DNA from: Tetraselmis striata
Taxonomy: Eukaryota > Chlorophyta > Chlorodendrophyceae > Chlorodendrales > Chlorodendraceae
DNA length: 64,000 nt
Assembly (NCBI GenBank): GCA_006384855.1
Contig: VCJN01001970.1
Location: 248,001-312,000 of the forward strand
Direction of reading: 5' to 3'
Position numbers and translations under genes: made by a program. A model generated the notes under the pieces. It worked only from the letters and a program-made list of their open reading frames with translations, was not told the origin of the DNA and did not search any database. Positions 22,389 through 32,435 of the stretch are shown one piece after another. Numbering within the stretch: the first letter of the stretch is position 1; each line of letters begins with the position of its first letter.

Positions 22389-23881
22389 ATGAAGGTTCTA
22401 GTTGCCATCAAACGATGTGTGGACTACAATGCCCGGATCAGAATCAAGCCTGATAAGGTAGGCGCATGGAGTGTCCCACTCTGGCGGGGATGTCTCATTT
22501 ACTTTCACCCTGCCCTCACCGTCTGGATGATGCATTTGACTCCGTGGCTAGACATATGAGCAGCATGTGATCGTCATGTCTACAGACTGGAATAGATTTG
22601 TCCGGTGTAAAATTCAGCATGAACCCTTTCTGCGAGATAGCTGTTGAGGTGCGGGCCACGTGCTACGAGTTTTACTACAGTGACCCATGTTTGTCAGGGT
22701 GGGTGAACTTCGGTCTAAGTCCATGGTATGCAGGAGGCACTGCGACTTAAAGAGAAGAAGATTGCCACAGAGGTTGTGGCGGTGTCAATTGGCCCAAAGG
22801 CTTCGCAGGTACCAGCAAATCCGTCACCTGCGCCGTACACACAATCATGCCGTGCAGGCCGTCTGTCTGTTCAATAGTTATGCCACTGGCCGGCTCGCAG
22901 GAGACCCTCAGGACTGCCCTAGCTATGGGGGCGGACCGTGCCACACATGTTCAGGTAGATTATGATCTACAGCCACTGGGAGTCGCGAAACTATTGCAGA
23001 CAATCGCCATGAAGGAATCTCCACAGATGGTCCTAATGGGAAAACAGGCGATTGACGATGATTGCAACCAGACAGTACGTGCCTGGTGCTCGCCAGAGTC
23101 ACACTGACGCGGCAGTACCTGATTGGCAAATGTTCCGTCATGATGTACGCCTGGTCTGTGTCTAGGGCCAAATGCTGGCAGGCTTGATGCGATGGCCTCA
23201 GGCCACTTTCGCGTCGAGTGTAGCGCTTGATTCCGGGGCATCTGAGGTGAACGTCAGCAGAGAGGTGCGCCCACTTCATAAATGCATGTCGTACCATGAA
23301 GCGATTTATGCTCCTTATCCATGCAAATGTGCTGCGGTGCAGGTGGACGGTGGCTCCGATGTGTTGAGAATGAAGCTGCCTGCAGTTCTGACAAGTGAGC
23401 GGACCTCCCTCCGCTTTTACTTGATGGCAAAAGTATATTGCAAGCATGCTGCACAACCTTGTATCTCTACATGGCAGTGTCACGATGTTAACAACCTGTT
23501 CCGCATCCCGCTTATTCAGCGGATCTTCGACTGAATGAGCCACGGTATGCTACACTGCCAAATATAATGAAGGCTAAGAAAAAGCCACTGGAAATTATCA
23601 ATGCAGAGGTCCTCCCCCTCCCCCCTCCTCTGTATTCAGTGTCCCGCCAGACCGTGGTCTGGATATGATCAGAAACTATATGGCCCCTTATCCACACTCT
23701 GCCTGCCCTGCCTATCTTAACTCGTTGTTTCTGCGCATTACAGGACCTGGGTGTGGACTTTCAACCAAGGCTGGCCGAGGCTCAGATTGAAGAGCCCAAG
23801 AAGCGCACTGGGGGTGCGATTGTAGGGTCTGTCGAAGACCTAGTAAAGATGATTAAGGAGGATGGCAGGATTGTCATGTGA
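22389..23881 (+). CDS. ETFB: Electron transfer flavoprotein beta subunit, 8 exons, 252 aa
   Basis: Exons are 22389-22457, 22586-22648, 22734-22808, 22901-23074, 23166-23264, 23343-23394, 23520-23608 and 23744-23881. All introns are GT-AG and the spliced frame is open to TGA. The protein begins [17 protein letters not shown], the family's conserved start. It retains [16 protein letters not shown], the NQTGQM segment preceding WPQATFAS, and [10 protein letters not shown]. Length matches ETF-beta (about 250 residues). With ETF-alpha it forms the mitochondrial FAD/AMP-binding dimer that passes electrons from acyl-CoA and other dehydrogenases to ETF:ubiquinone oxidoreductase. No separate presequence is evident, as is usual for this subunit. 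It converges with the next gene, 166 bases away. It appears intact and is the best-supported host gene here. Confidence 0.95.
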
Positions 23882-23925
23882 ATGCCTGACAGTGAAGACA
23901 CAACCCCGCCAAAATGTGGTGCACA

Positions 23926-23930
23926 TGTAA
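23926..23930 (+). terminator. TGTAA poly(A) signal of ETF-beta
   Basis: TGTAA lies 45 bases after the ETF-beta stop codon. In chlorophyte algae this pentamer is the common polyadenylation signal. Confidence 0.6.
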
Positions 23931-24003
23931 CCGCAGAGTCTATCACCAGTCATCATTCCCCGCGTGATGTACCACCGATGCACATGATAGGTGGTCACTG
24001 ATG

Positions 24004-24008
24004 TTACA
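24004..24008 (-). terminator. TGTAA poly(A) signal of the plastid-protein gene
   Basis: The minus strand reads TGTAACATCAG about 40 bases after the TAG at 24048. It supports a convergent gene pair with very short 3' regions. Confidence 0.55.
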
Positions 24009-24047
24009 TCATAGCGAGCATAAGTGCGTGAATAGTCCCAGGAAAAT

Positions 24048-24929
24048 CTAGAAAAAACCCTTCTTCTTCTTGGCACCTGCCTTGCTCTTTGCATTGCCCC
24101 TTGGTGGGCCAGCATCAGACTTCAGATCAGGCTCATAACCTGCATACATGGAGGAATCCTTCTGCAAACCGATATCCATGAACTTGCCACCATCCATCTT
24201 GCCGAAAAAAGCAGCAAACGCACCCAGGGCAGCAATCGAGCCTGAGCATTAACATAGATCACGTTAGCGTAGTCTAAAACACAGCATTACATTACGCTGA
24301 AATGGCAATACCATCATCACTTCCAAATGTGGGTACATGCACTTACCGGGCACAGCTAGCTGGGGGACGCTCGGACCACCGCCCATAGTAGAAGGAGCGG
24401 GAACAGACTTGGTCTTCGCGGCCGTAGGTGCGGCCGATTTCTTGGTTGCAGTCGCGTCAGCCTGGAATACCTGCGGAGGAAAAATACCAGACCAGGTGAG
24501 GCATGCCTATGAAATATGCTGGCAGGTTGCAATCAGCATGAATCTCGCTGTCCCACCTTCTTCGTTTCTGGCTTGACCATCTGAACCCCAGCCTCGGCTG
24601 CACCGACGTGCATGAGCAGGCCAGCAGCAACGCCAGTCACGGCGATCCTCAGGCCCTGCATAGGGGCTAGCAGATGCGGCGATGGCCATAACGGTGAGCG
24701 GTGCCGCCGCATTGGCACTGTCGTTGAAACAAAGTGACACATGCCAGCGCAGCGTGCTCTGAGGAGCGGGCATGGAGAGGGAGATGGAGAGGAAGAGGGC
24801 ACCTGACTCCTGCCGGCGGCCGGCCACAGCCATCACCGGAGTCGCGCGAAGCGGACGCAATGCCGTCCGGCGCGCGGTGCACACGGGGGTTGCCGCGAGT
24901 GCCCGTGTCGAAGACATAGAGTTTGCCAT
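24048..24929 (-). CDS. Predicted plastid/thylakoid-targeted small protein, 4 exons
   Basis: The start is ATG at 24929. Exon 1 runs to about 24837, with an ambiguous donor. Exon 2 is 24557-24655, exon 3 is 24347-24470 (donor GTAAGT) and exon 4 is 24048-24241. The N-terminus (MANSMSSTRALAATPVC, then RRTALRPLRATP) is Ala/Ser/Arg-rich and lacks acids, like a chloroplast transit peptide. A second hydrophobic stretch ending GLLMHVGAAEA resembles a lumen-targeting signal with an A-x-A site. The mature part has a Lys/Ala/Pro-rich region, a short hydrophobic segment (SIAALGAFAAFFG) and a Lys-rich tail ending KKKKGFF. I do not recognise the family. For exon 1, a phase-0 donor at 24836 keeps the frame, while the better-looking CAG-GTGCCC site does not. 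Confidence 0.65.
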
Positions 24930-25430
24930 AGCGTTATCAAAGTTTGGCGTGTCCGACCGGGAGGAAGGGTGGGGTAGACCCAAAGTCGCAGACAGGGGCC
25001 TTTTCAGCTTCGCTGAGACGATAGGTGATGTCCGGAGGCACAGGTGATGCAAGCCGGGACAGGGAGGCATGGACCTGGTGTGTACCGCTGCCGCGCGCTA
25101 GGGAGATGGAGTAAATCGGCCCGCCGCCTTGATGGAGTCGAGTCATACGTAATCGACACGCTGGCATCGAGATTCTCATCCTGCATATATGTAGGTCTCA
25201 ATTCGGGACGAAGTACATCCGCAAACATATGACCTCGTACTCCATTTGTATCATACATTAGCGGTATGCATCGAAGCAGGGTTTCATGTCCTGGAAACGC
25301 CGTGGTGCAATGCCGATCGTCAGATCAGAGATGCGTGGTTGGATATGCCGGGCTGTCGGTGCGCTGGCGGCGGGACGGCTGCTGGAAACCACTGTTGCGC
25401 GAGTATACCTGTAGTCGCTAATCCTTACCC
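24930..25430. other. Gene-free region upstream of the plastid-protein gene
   Basis: This is the probable promoter region of the minus-strand gene. No long ORF with recognisable content is present, and no repeat shared with the rest of the window was seen. Confidence 0.4.
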
Positions 25431-25737
25431 GTTTCAAAGTTGAGTTTGGTGCTGCCAAAACATTGAGAAGGCAGATTTACAAACACAAGAACCGAAATTG
25501 GCAGGAAGGTGTAGTGAAAGGAAAACGGAGTCAGGGCGGCGCTGCGTGTAACGCAGCGAAACTGGAAGATGGCAGGCTCAGCTGTTATGGCTGCTTTTAT
25601 GTCTACTCGTGCTGCACCCAAAAAGGGCGCAACGACAGATTTCTAGTAACCCGTACCACTGAGCAGCACGGTAGCTGGAAAAGCGGTTCAGGGAAAGGAA
25701 ACCCCATATACAAGTTTAGAACGTTTCAAAGTTGAGT
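25431..25737. repeat. R2 copy a, short hairpin-bearing repeat
   Basis: The core (about 25530-25726) recurs at 43783-43975 and inverted at 44184-44362. It contains a 7-bp-stem hairpin, CGCTGCG-TGTAA-CGCAGCG. Here the unit is bracketed by two imperfect direct repeats, GTTTCAAAGTTGAGT, at 25431-25445 and 25723-25737. No coding function is supported. Confidence 0.6.
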
Positions 25738-26281
25738 CTGGTTTTGCCAGTCATGAGCGAATGCAGAGAGCGGTAGATTGCGGAGAAGGGGTAGCGCCAT
25801 GTCATGCATGGGGCACCGGGAAGGCCACCGCTGCGGAGTCTTTTTGGACTTGGAAGTGGCGGAGAGGTGCGATGTGGCCAAAGAAGAACCATGTGCCATG
25901 CAAAAAGAAGGACGTTGGGGTCGATGTAGTCCAGAACGACATCGGAGTTAGTGGCCCAGCCGCCTTGGTAGCGACGATGGGACAGTGGAGCTCCGATGGC
26001 GTTAGCGGCAGACGCTGTCCCCCTTACGAAGGTTGTGTGAGCTCCAGGAAGTGCCGGCGGGGGTGGGGGTGGGGGGGCGGGGGGGGGGGGGGGGGGGGGG
26101 GCATCGACAAGACGAATGGCCGTAGAGAGCCAGTCCGACATTGTAGCGGCAGTCCAAGACTTGGACTGCTCGCTCGGGGTGACCGCCCTGTTTCGGCCAA
26201 GGCAACGGGGGCCAAGGGGGCAGACTGTACGTGGTCGATGAAGTGGTGCAGGAGATGCGCTATGCGGGGGTGCTCCGACAT
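25738..26281. other. Left flank of E3, no recognised gene
   Basis: One minus-strand frame is open for about 200 codons but includes a poly-Pro/poly-G section (26064-26101) and shows no recognisable domain. This flank does not match the sequence to the right of E3, so E3's two ends may not derive from a single insertion. Confidence 0.35.
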
Positions 26282-26790
26282 CACTGTGAGAATGAGATGT
26301 GACATACGGGTGACGAAGCACTACTACTAGCGACTATTATTTATCCGTGAAGGCTGCTGCTGGTGGCGGCACGTCCATCCAGTTACGTGCGAGTACATCC
26401 GGCGTTATTGCCGGCGGGCGATAGATCCTTTTTGTAATCATTGTGGTAGTCGTACTAGCGCGGTGACGTGTTACATGGCACTGACGTATAAGGTACGAGG
26501 TTGTCCGTGTAGTACCGGGTAGTACGCGATATATTTATTAAGCCGGTACCGGGTATCTAGTACGAACCCGGGCGCAATGACGAATCGTCCTGTGGATAAC
26601 TACGACTAGTAGTACATGGGAGCGCGAATCGCAGCCGTACCGTATTTGGTAACAATGGGGAATTTTGTGTACATTATAGCTTAATGTTGAACGTGCCTCC
26701 CAGCCGACCGATCAAAGGCCATAAGACGGGAGGTTTGGCTGCCATGTTTTGCCAAAGAGTGCTCACGTTACATAAATATTCGCGAGGGGA
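26282..26790 (+). repeat. Left terminal and subterminal region of E3
   Basis: It is colinear with 2694-3213 and with the reverse complement of 35436-35955. The terminal repeat differs from E1 by two bases (AATGAG versus ATTCAG) but is identical in kind to the E2 left end, placing E3 and E2 closer to each other. Confidence 0.75.
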
Positions 26791-26942
26791 GGCAGCGGTT
26801 TGCTGAAGAATGATTGAATTACAATATTCGCGACAGCTGCCATCGGGGAATGTGGCCGGCCCCCCCCCCCCCCCCCCCCCCGCCCCCCCTCCCCCCCCCC
26901 CAGGGTGGGGGGGGGGGGGGGGGGGGGGGGCGCTTAGGGGGG

Positions 26943-27331
26943 CTACTGCTTGTTCTTGCGTGCCCGGGGGACCCGCCACTTCGACGACCTCGCTGCCTCC
27001 GCCTCCGCCTCCGACTCCGACTTTGCCTCCGACTCCGCGACCGTCAGTTTCTCACCTCGTCGCTTCTTCACTGGCCTCTTCCGCTTCTTGTCGGCGTCCG
27101 ACTGCTTCTTGTCGGCGGCGTTCATCCAGCACAACTCCTTCTCAGTTAGGGGTGGGCGGGGCAGCGGCGCGTCCGGAGGGAGAACGGCGGCCGTCAGTGT
27201 CTTCACCACCCCGGGAGGCTGTGCCGTCGACGACGCCGCCATGAGCTTCCTTGCCTTGGCGTCGGGACGCCCTTTGTGCCCAGACGCCCACAACAAGCCA
27301 CAATCGTTTCGCCTCCAAGCGGCCGAGGCTG
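26943..27331 (-). pseudogene. Gene A of E3, 3' part
   Basis: This is the C-terminal coding section of gene A, separated from its 5' part (35956-36717) by the E2 insertion. It reads ASSTAQPPGVVKTL, then a highly charged Lys/Arg/Glu tail (KKRKRPVKKRRGEKL, then ESEAEAEAARSS) ending KNKQ. The tail resembles a nuclear-localisation and disordered basic/acidic region. E2 carries its own shorter version at 34975-35226. Tandem C and G runs lie just beyond the stop (26861-26931). Confidence 0.55.
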
Positions 27332-27334
27332 CGG

Positions 27335-27630
27335 CACTGTGAGATTCAGATGTGACGTAAATGTCCTCTACTAGTGACGAACGACGACATACGGGGACGA
27401 TACGGGACGGACGAGGGACGTGGATTTCAAACCGAGTAGCGACGACTATCACGCGCGACGTGTAAAGTACTATATGAATTTCTCGTTTCCATAATTTCAT
27501 CAAATTGATATGCGCACGCGGAGCACCCGGGGTAAGTACAGGCGGCTGCACGTACTCGCTGCACATCGCCGCACATCCATGCACATCCATGCACATACAA
27601 CGCTGCACATCCCTGCACGCGCATGAAGTA
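27335..27630 (-). repeat. Right terminal region of E2
   Basis: It is the counterpart of the last about 500 bases of E1, but with the subterminal unit present once. GATGTGCAGCG and TGCATGGATGTG motifs repeat near 27560-27620. Confidence 0.75.
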
Positions 27631-27785
27631 CGGGGTAGCCTGGCGGTCACCGCCGCTCACCGCTGAACCAAGCGCGGACAGCCGCGCACTAGCATCTGTG
27701 CTCCCTGCCGGTGGTGGGCTACATCCACCCCAACTCCCAGCCCCCCCCCCCCCCCCCCCCACCGCGCGCGCGCGCGGCAGCAGGC

Positions 27786-28660
27786 ATGCCGGGAGAGGGA
27801 TGGATATCGAGTGTGTCGAAGGATGGCGTGTACACATGCAAGCACTGCCAGGGTTGGGTGACGGGCAGTAGTGAAAGGACGGCGCGAGAGCGGCACTTCC
27901 TAAAATTCCCGAACTGTAGGCACTCGTTGAAGCGTGCGGGTAAGTTGCGCCGCAAGGCCGCCTTAGTACAAGCAGCAGCTCCAGCGGCGGCAGGGGCGGC
28001 AGCAGGAGTAGCTGCAGCCGTCGGAAACGGCCCGCCGGCGCCGGTCTCGGACGACGGCGGCTCGAAGGAGGACGATGTGGTGGGCGTGGGGGAGGACCCC
28101 GTTGGCGAAGACGGTATGGACATCGACGCGCCTGCGTGGCCGCCGGCGGGCGTGGAAGCCGCCGATGAGGGCGTGATAAGGGAAGGCGATCCCGGTGACT
28201 TCTACATGAAGGTCATCGCCAAGAAGTTCCGGGGAGTATGGCACTACGGCGTGATAACCGGCGTCGTTACCGAGTGGGTGTTGGAGGACTACGGCGGGGC
28301 GACCCAATGGCGCGCTGTTTTCGAGGACGGTGACACTGTGGACCTTCTGCGTTCGGAGGTGAGTGGGCCCGGCCTGTGTGCTTGTGGCACCACTCACCTG
28401 CGGTTGTATGGAATCACACGCACCCGCCCGGTCGGCGTGACATGTTGTGGAGGCTATGGCGGCTGCCCAGGAGCACCCCCCTGTGGATGCGGACGGGGAG
28501 GCTCGCTTGGTAACCGTCCCTGAAGGCGATGACCTTTTCGCGCAGCAGATCAACCGCATGAAGGCGCATCGCCTCTACAGGGAACGCAACCCCAACAAGA
28601 AGGCCCCCCTCTCCCCCCCCCCCCCCTCTTGCTTCCTCCTCCGCCACGTACACCCATACC

Positions 28661-28691
<31 letters not shown>

Positions 28692-29394
28692 TCACCCTCG
28701 CACTCACAGCGACCCACCCACACACACAGGGGTACATGGCCTCAGAGGACGCTGGCCCCGGCGCCGTGGAGACGCCCATCCGGTTGGTTGGGAGCGCATC
28801 CGCTGCGTGGGAGGACGCGGTGGACTTCAAGGACCATTTGGAGAAGCTGTTGGACGACGTCCGACGTACGGTGCAGGGCTCGCACTCGTATGCACCCATA
28901 CTCGCGGGGTGGGGTGCGGTCCTGCCGGGCTGGACCCCCAGCGGTGGCGCTGGGGGGCTCCTGGCCTACAAGGCGGCGTCGCTTCGCAACGGCGACAAGC
29001 CCCGGCTTCACCGGGGGGGGAAGACGGGGAGACGTCGAGAGACAACTCCTTCTTTGTGTACAAGATGTTGAAGCAAGTCCCCGACGCCGACCCACCCCCC
29101 TACACCACCGAGGAGCTGGAGAGCGAGGAGGAGCTGCCAAGAAACCTGTTGGCGGAGCGCGAAGACGCCAAGTACACCACCATGGTCGCGCGAGCTCAAC
29201 ACTTCTACCTTGCCACGCCACCGCCCCCGCCAGGGGCTGACTCGGACGACAGCCGTGCAAGCGCGCGGCCCATTCGGGCTGCATTGTGTACGGTGTGGCA
29301 AGGTAGAAGTGTTGAACACTGCCGTGGGCTTGGACCTGTGGAGTGCCGGGCGGCGGCGGTGGTTCCGGCGAGGAGGAGGCCCTTGTCCTACTAG
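27786..29394 (+). pseudogene. Gene E of E2, BED-like finger plus Tudor-like domain
   Basis: Exons are 27786-28358 (donor GTGAGT), 28453-28602 and from 28730. The zinc finger (CKHCQGWV followed by HFLKFPNCRH) and the Tudor-like end (VFEDGDTVDL) match the E1 copy. Two lesions appear. The exon 2 donor reads GC where E1 has GT (28603-28604). A shortened G run near 29013-29020 shifts the frame, so the VYKMLKQVPDADPP part is reached only in another frame. It converges on gene D. It is probably inactive. Confidence 0.6.
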
Positions 29395-29739
29395 ATGGTC
29401 CGGGCATCCGCACGACATGCCGACATGTCCTCCGCGAAGGCTGCCGACTTGGGCGTCGACGCCGGGGAGATGCTGGTGGCGGGGATCCACGCGAGGTCGC
29501 AGGACGGTGCGCGAGGGGGGGTGGGGGTGGGGGGGGGGGGGGGGGGGGGGGGGGGAGGGCAGCGGCTGTGGGATAGGCGGGGCAGCGGTTGCTACCGAGT
29601 GAGGCTTAGCATCGTTTGCAATAGCAACGCAGCCTTTCCGGTTGCATAGTGTGACGCCGCTTGTATGTAACCCAACAATACGCGCAAAGTGCAAGTGTTA
29701 CACGCCCGTGTGCCCCACCCAATAACATTGCGCCCGACC

Positions 29740-30330
29740 TCACTGACGGCATGTCTCGCTCTCCTTCATCTCCCGGGCCGTCCGCCGCCTCACCCTGCGC
29801 ACCTTACCAGCCGCGCGTGCCTTCTCGGAAGCCTCACACACGGCGGCGCGAGTCGCGTCGTGGAACGCGTCCCTGACATGGCGGAACTCCGCCCTCACCG
29901 CGGCCGTGGTCGGGCAGGGGACTGCCCGCTGATGGGTCGCCATGCATGGGTACTTGGGGCCGCACAAAGCCGGGGTGCCGTCGCAGCAACACTCCCAGTC
30001 CGTCCGTTGGCCGCAGTACACGCATGACGGGCGTCCGGCCAGGACACGCACATGATAGTGCATGTGGCCGCCTCCCGCCACTGCTCGTAGTGCTCCGGTC
30101 AACATGGCGACGAGCAACTCCGCATGTCCCGCAGGTGGCTGCGGGGCGGGTGGCGCGAGCGCAGCCTCGCTCGCCTCGGCAACCCCCTCAGCCCTATCAG
30201 TCGCCTCGACCACGGCCTCCTCCGCCTCCTGACGCGGCGCATCAGGCGCATCATCGTCGCCCGGCAGGGCGTCCCCCCCCGCAACGGCGCCGTCGTGGCG
30301 GGGTGCTGTGAGGAGGTGGCCCTAGACATA
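29740..30330 (-). CDS. Gene D of E2, C-terminal Cys-rich segment
   Basis: The frame is continuous from an acidic Ala/Glu/Asp-rich stretch (near 30200-30270) through CVYCGQRTDWECCC and LCGPKYPCMATH to a basic end at 29740. It is better preserved than in E1, where the acidic part is out of frame. An upstream GC-rich hexamer array (GGTTGC type, near 30370-30400) is found only in this copy. The start codon is not determined, and no catalytic domain was seen. Confidence 0.45.
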
Positions 30331-30701
30331 GGTAGGGCCGGCACCGCCATGTGTTGCTCCACATGCGGTGCGGTTGCGGTTGCGGTTGCGGTTGCGGTGC
30401 GGTTCCTGACGCGACAGCTCCGTCGCACAGGTACCGGCGCCGGCACCCCACGCCTGCTGCGCTTACCACCAACCGGCATGTTTCCTTTGAGAGGCGGTTC
30501 ATCCGCGTCGGAGGTGAGCGGCGGTGCCGGTGTGGGTGTGGATACTGCCCGGCCATTAGGGCTCCCGCCGCCCGCCGCTCCGCCGACCCACGCCGCGGCG
30601 TGTGCTGCGCCCCGCATAGTCGCCTCGAATGTATTATACATGACACGGGGACGGGGGGTGGGGGGGGGGGGGGGGGGGGGGGGGGATTTCGTGCGTTTCG
30701 T

Positions 30702-31028
30702 ATGTCGGCGGAACGGCGTGCGAAGCTGCGGCTGGCGAAGGTGGTGGAAATAAGCGTGGCGGCGTCGGCGGCGTATTACCGTGCGTGCATGCGTGCGCAA
30801 CCCGGCGGCAGCAAGCGCCGGACTCGGCGTGTGCCGGCGGCAGAGCTGCGAAGCCATGGACACGGTACGGGATGCCAAGTCTGGCTAAGCAACTGCCGAG
30901 GCTGGCGGCTTAACCCCCATGTCCGGCGGCTGAGGGACGGGAAGTGCGTAGAAGTTGATCGGCAAAGCGGGCATATAAGCCCGGCTGTGCTAGGTTCCTA
31001 TCAAGTAATGGCGGTTTGTGCTAAGTAA
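30702..31028 (+). CDS. Small basic transposon ORF of E2, unrecognised
   Basis: The predicted protein is 108 residues, beginning MSAERRAKLRLAKVVEIS and homologous to the E1 ORF at 6250-6552. It follows directly after a 27-base G run. The preserved frame in two copies suggests a real product once existed, but no motif supports a function. Confidence 0.35.
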   Translation: MSAERRAKLRLAKVVEISVAASAAYYRACMRAQPGGSKRRTRRVPAAELRSHGHGTGCQVWLSNCRGWRLNPHVRRLRDGKCVEVDRQSGHISPAVLGSYQVMAVCAK

Positions 31029-31374
31029 TTCGTAGGGGTGGACCATGCAGCGCAGGTAGGGGGCGGTATAAATGAGGCCGGGCACATATACTGCTCCACG
31101 AAACGACACTGTCGCACGTGTAGTTGAATATACCCCCCCTCCCCCCCCCCCCCCCCCGCGCCGGGTCGGCCCGCCGGGTCGGCCCACCGACCCGCCACGG
31201 CATGTAATATCTGTCATGCATCGCCGGGGTATGTGTGAGTGGATGCCCCGCTTCCACCCCCCCCCCCCCCCCCCCCCCATTTACACTTGTGCACTCATTA
31301 AGTTTGGGCTGGTTTCGGAGCAGTACATGTGCGTATGTATATACATACAATGGAACGTAGGACTTGCGCGGAAA

Positions 31375-31647
31375 GAGGCGGGGCTAGCGGAGTGCACTGG
31401 CGGTGCGTAGAGTAGCGTGTTGGGGAGATTCGGGGTGCATTGGACGCCGGATGCCCATCCACCCGGCGTGAAAGACGCGTACGTAATATTCACACTATAT
31501 ATATATATATATATATTCACACGCAAATAAATGTGTGAAAACCGGACATTCCGTGCCGGATGGGTGGGAATACGGCGTCCGATGCAGCCAAAACCCCAGC
31601 AACACGCTATTCTATGCACCGCCAATGCACTCCGCCAGCACCGCCTC
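31375..31647. repeat. Foldback MITE-like repeat in E2 (matches E1 second copy)
   Basis: It runs from GAGGCGGGG to CCGCCTC with inverted halves around an expanded TATATATA centre (about 31494-31515). The AT dinucleotide run is longer than in E1, consistent with microsatellite growth. Confidence 0.6.
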
Positions 31648-31770
31648 ATTCTCTGTCGATTTCGAAAACGCCTTCACATTATCCACCGCTAATTGCAATT
31701 GCCACCGTGTAATGTTAGTTGTCACGATGTGGGCACACAACAACACTTACTACCGGTTCCGACGCGGATG

Positions 31771-32022
31771 GAGGCGGGGCTGGCGGAATGCACTGGCGGT
31801 GCATAGACTAGCGTGCTGCAAATAATTGGGGTGCATCGGACGCCGGATGCCCATCCACCCGGCGTGAAAGGCGCGTAATATTCACACTATATTCACACAC
31901 AAATGTGTGAAACCGGACATTCCGTGCCGGATGAATGGGAATACGGCGACTGATGCAGCCACAACCCCAAGAACACGCTATTCTATGCACCGCCAATGCA
32001 CTCCATCCGCAACCCCCGCCTT
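31771..32022. repeat. Foldback MITE-like repeat in E2 (matches E1 first copy)
   Basis: Inverted halves are centred on TTCACACACAAATGTGTGAA near 31890-31910. It has the same order and spacing to its partner as in E1. Confidence 0.6.
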
Positions 32023-32435
32023 ATTTCCAGTTGTACGTGCTTGTGCACACGCACGGAATGCTTGCACTGCTCCGAAACCACTGTCCCATACCCCGCTCAT
32101 TGGGTACCGATTGCGGCGCATGCACGGCTAGATACTTGTTTACATCAATTGGGGGGGGGGGGGGGGGGGGGGGGCACAGTGTCCCGCTACTCACCCTGCA
32201 TTGGATTAGGGCGACGATTGCAAACAAGACGAGGAGGCGCGAATGAACTGCTCCGAAACCACGCGATGTGCCCGGTGACCTCCATATCCAGCACGTCCAC
32301 CGATGCAAGTAATAAGGACAGGACCCCCCCCCCCCCCCCCGCCAAAGTGGAGGAAGTGTAGGAGTACAACCGGAGCATGACGTAATCCATTGTCGCTTAT
32401 TCACAAGCACGGGCGGTGCTGCCAGATCCGATCGT

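Noticed and set aside
26800-26940. Long Pro/Gly-rich reading frames over C and G runs
   Set aside because: Homopolymers trivially keep frames open as poly-Pro or poly-Gly; no preserved sequence across copies.
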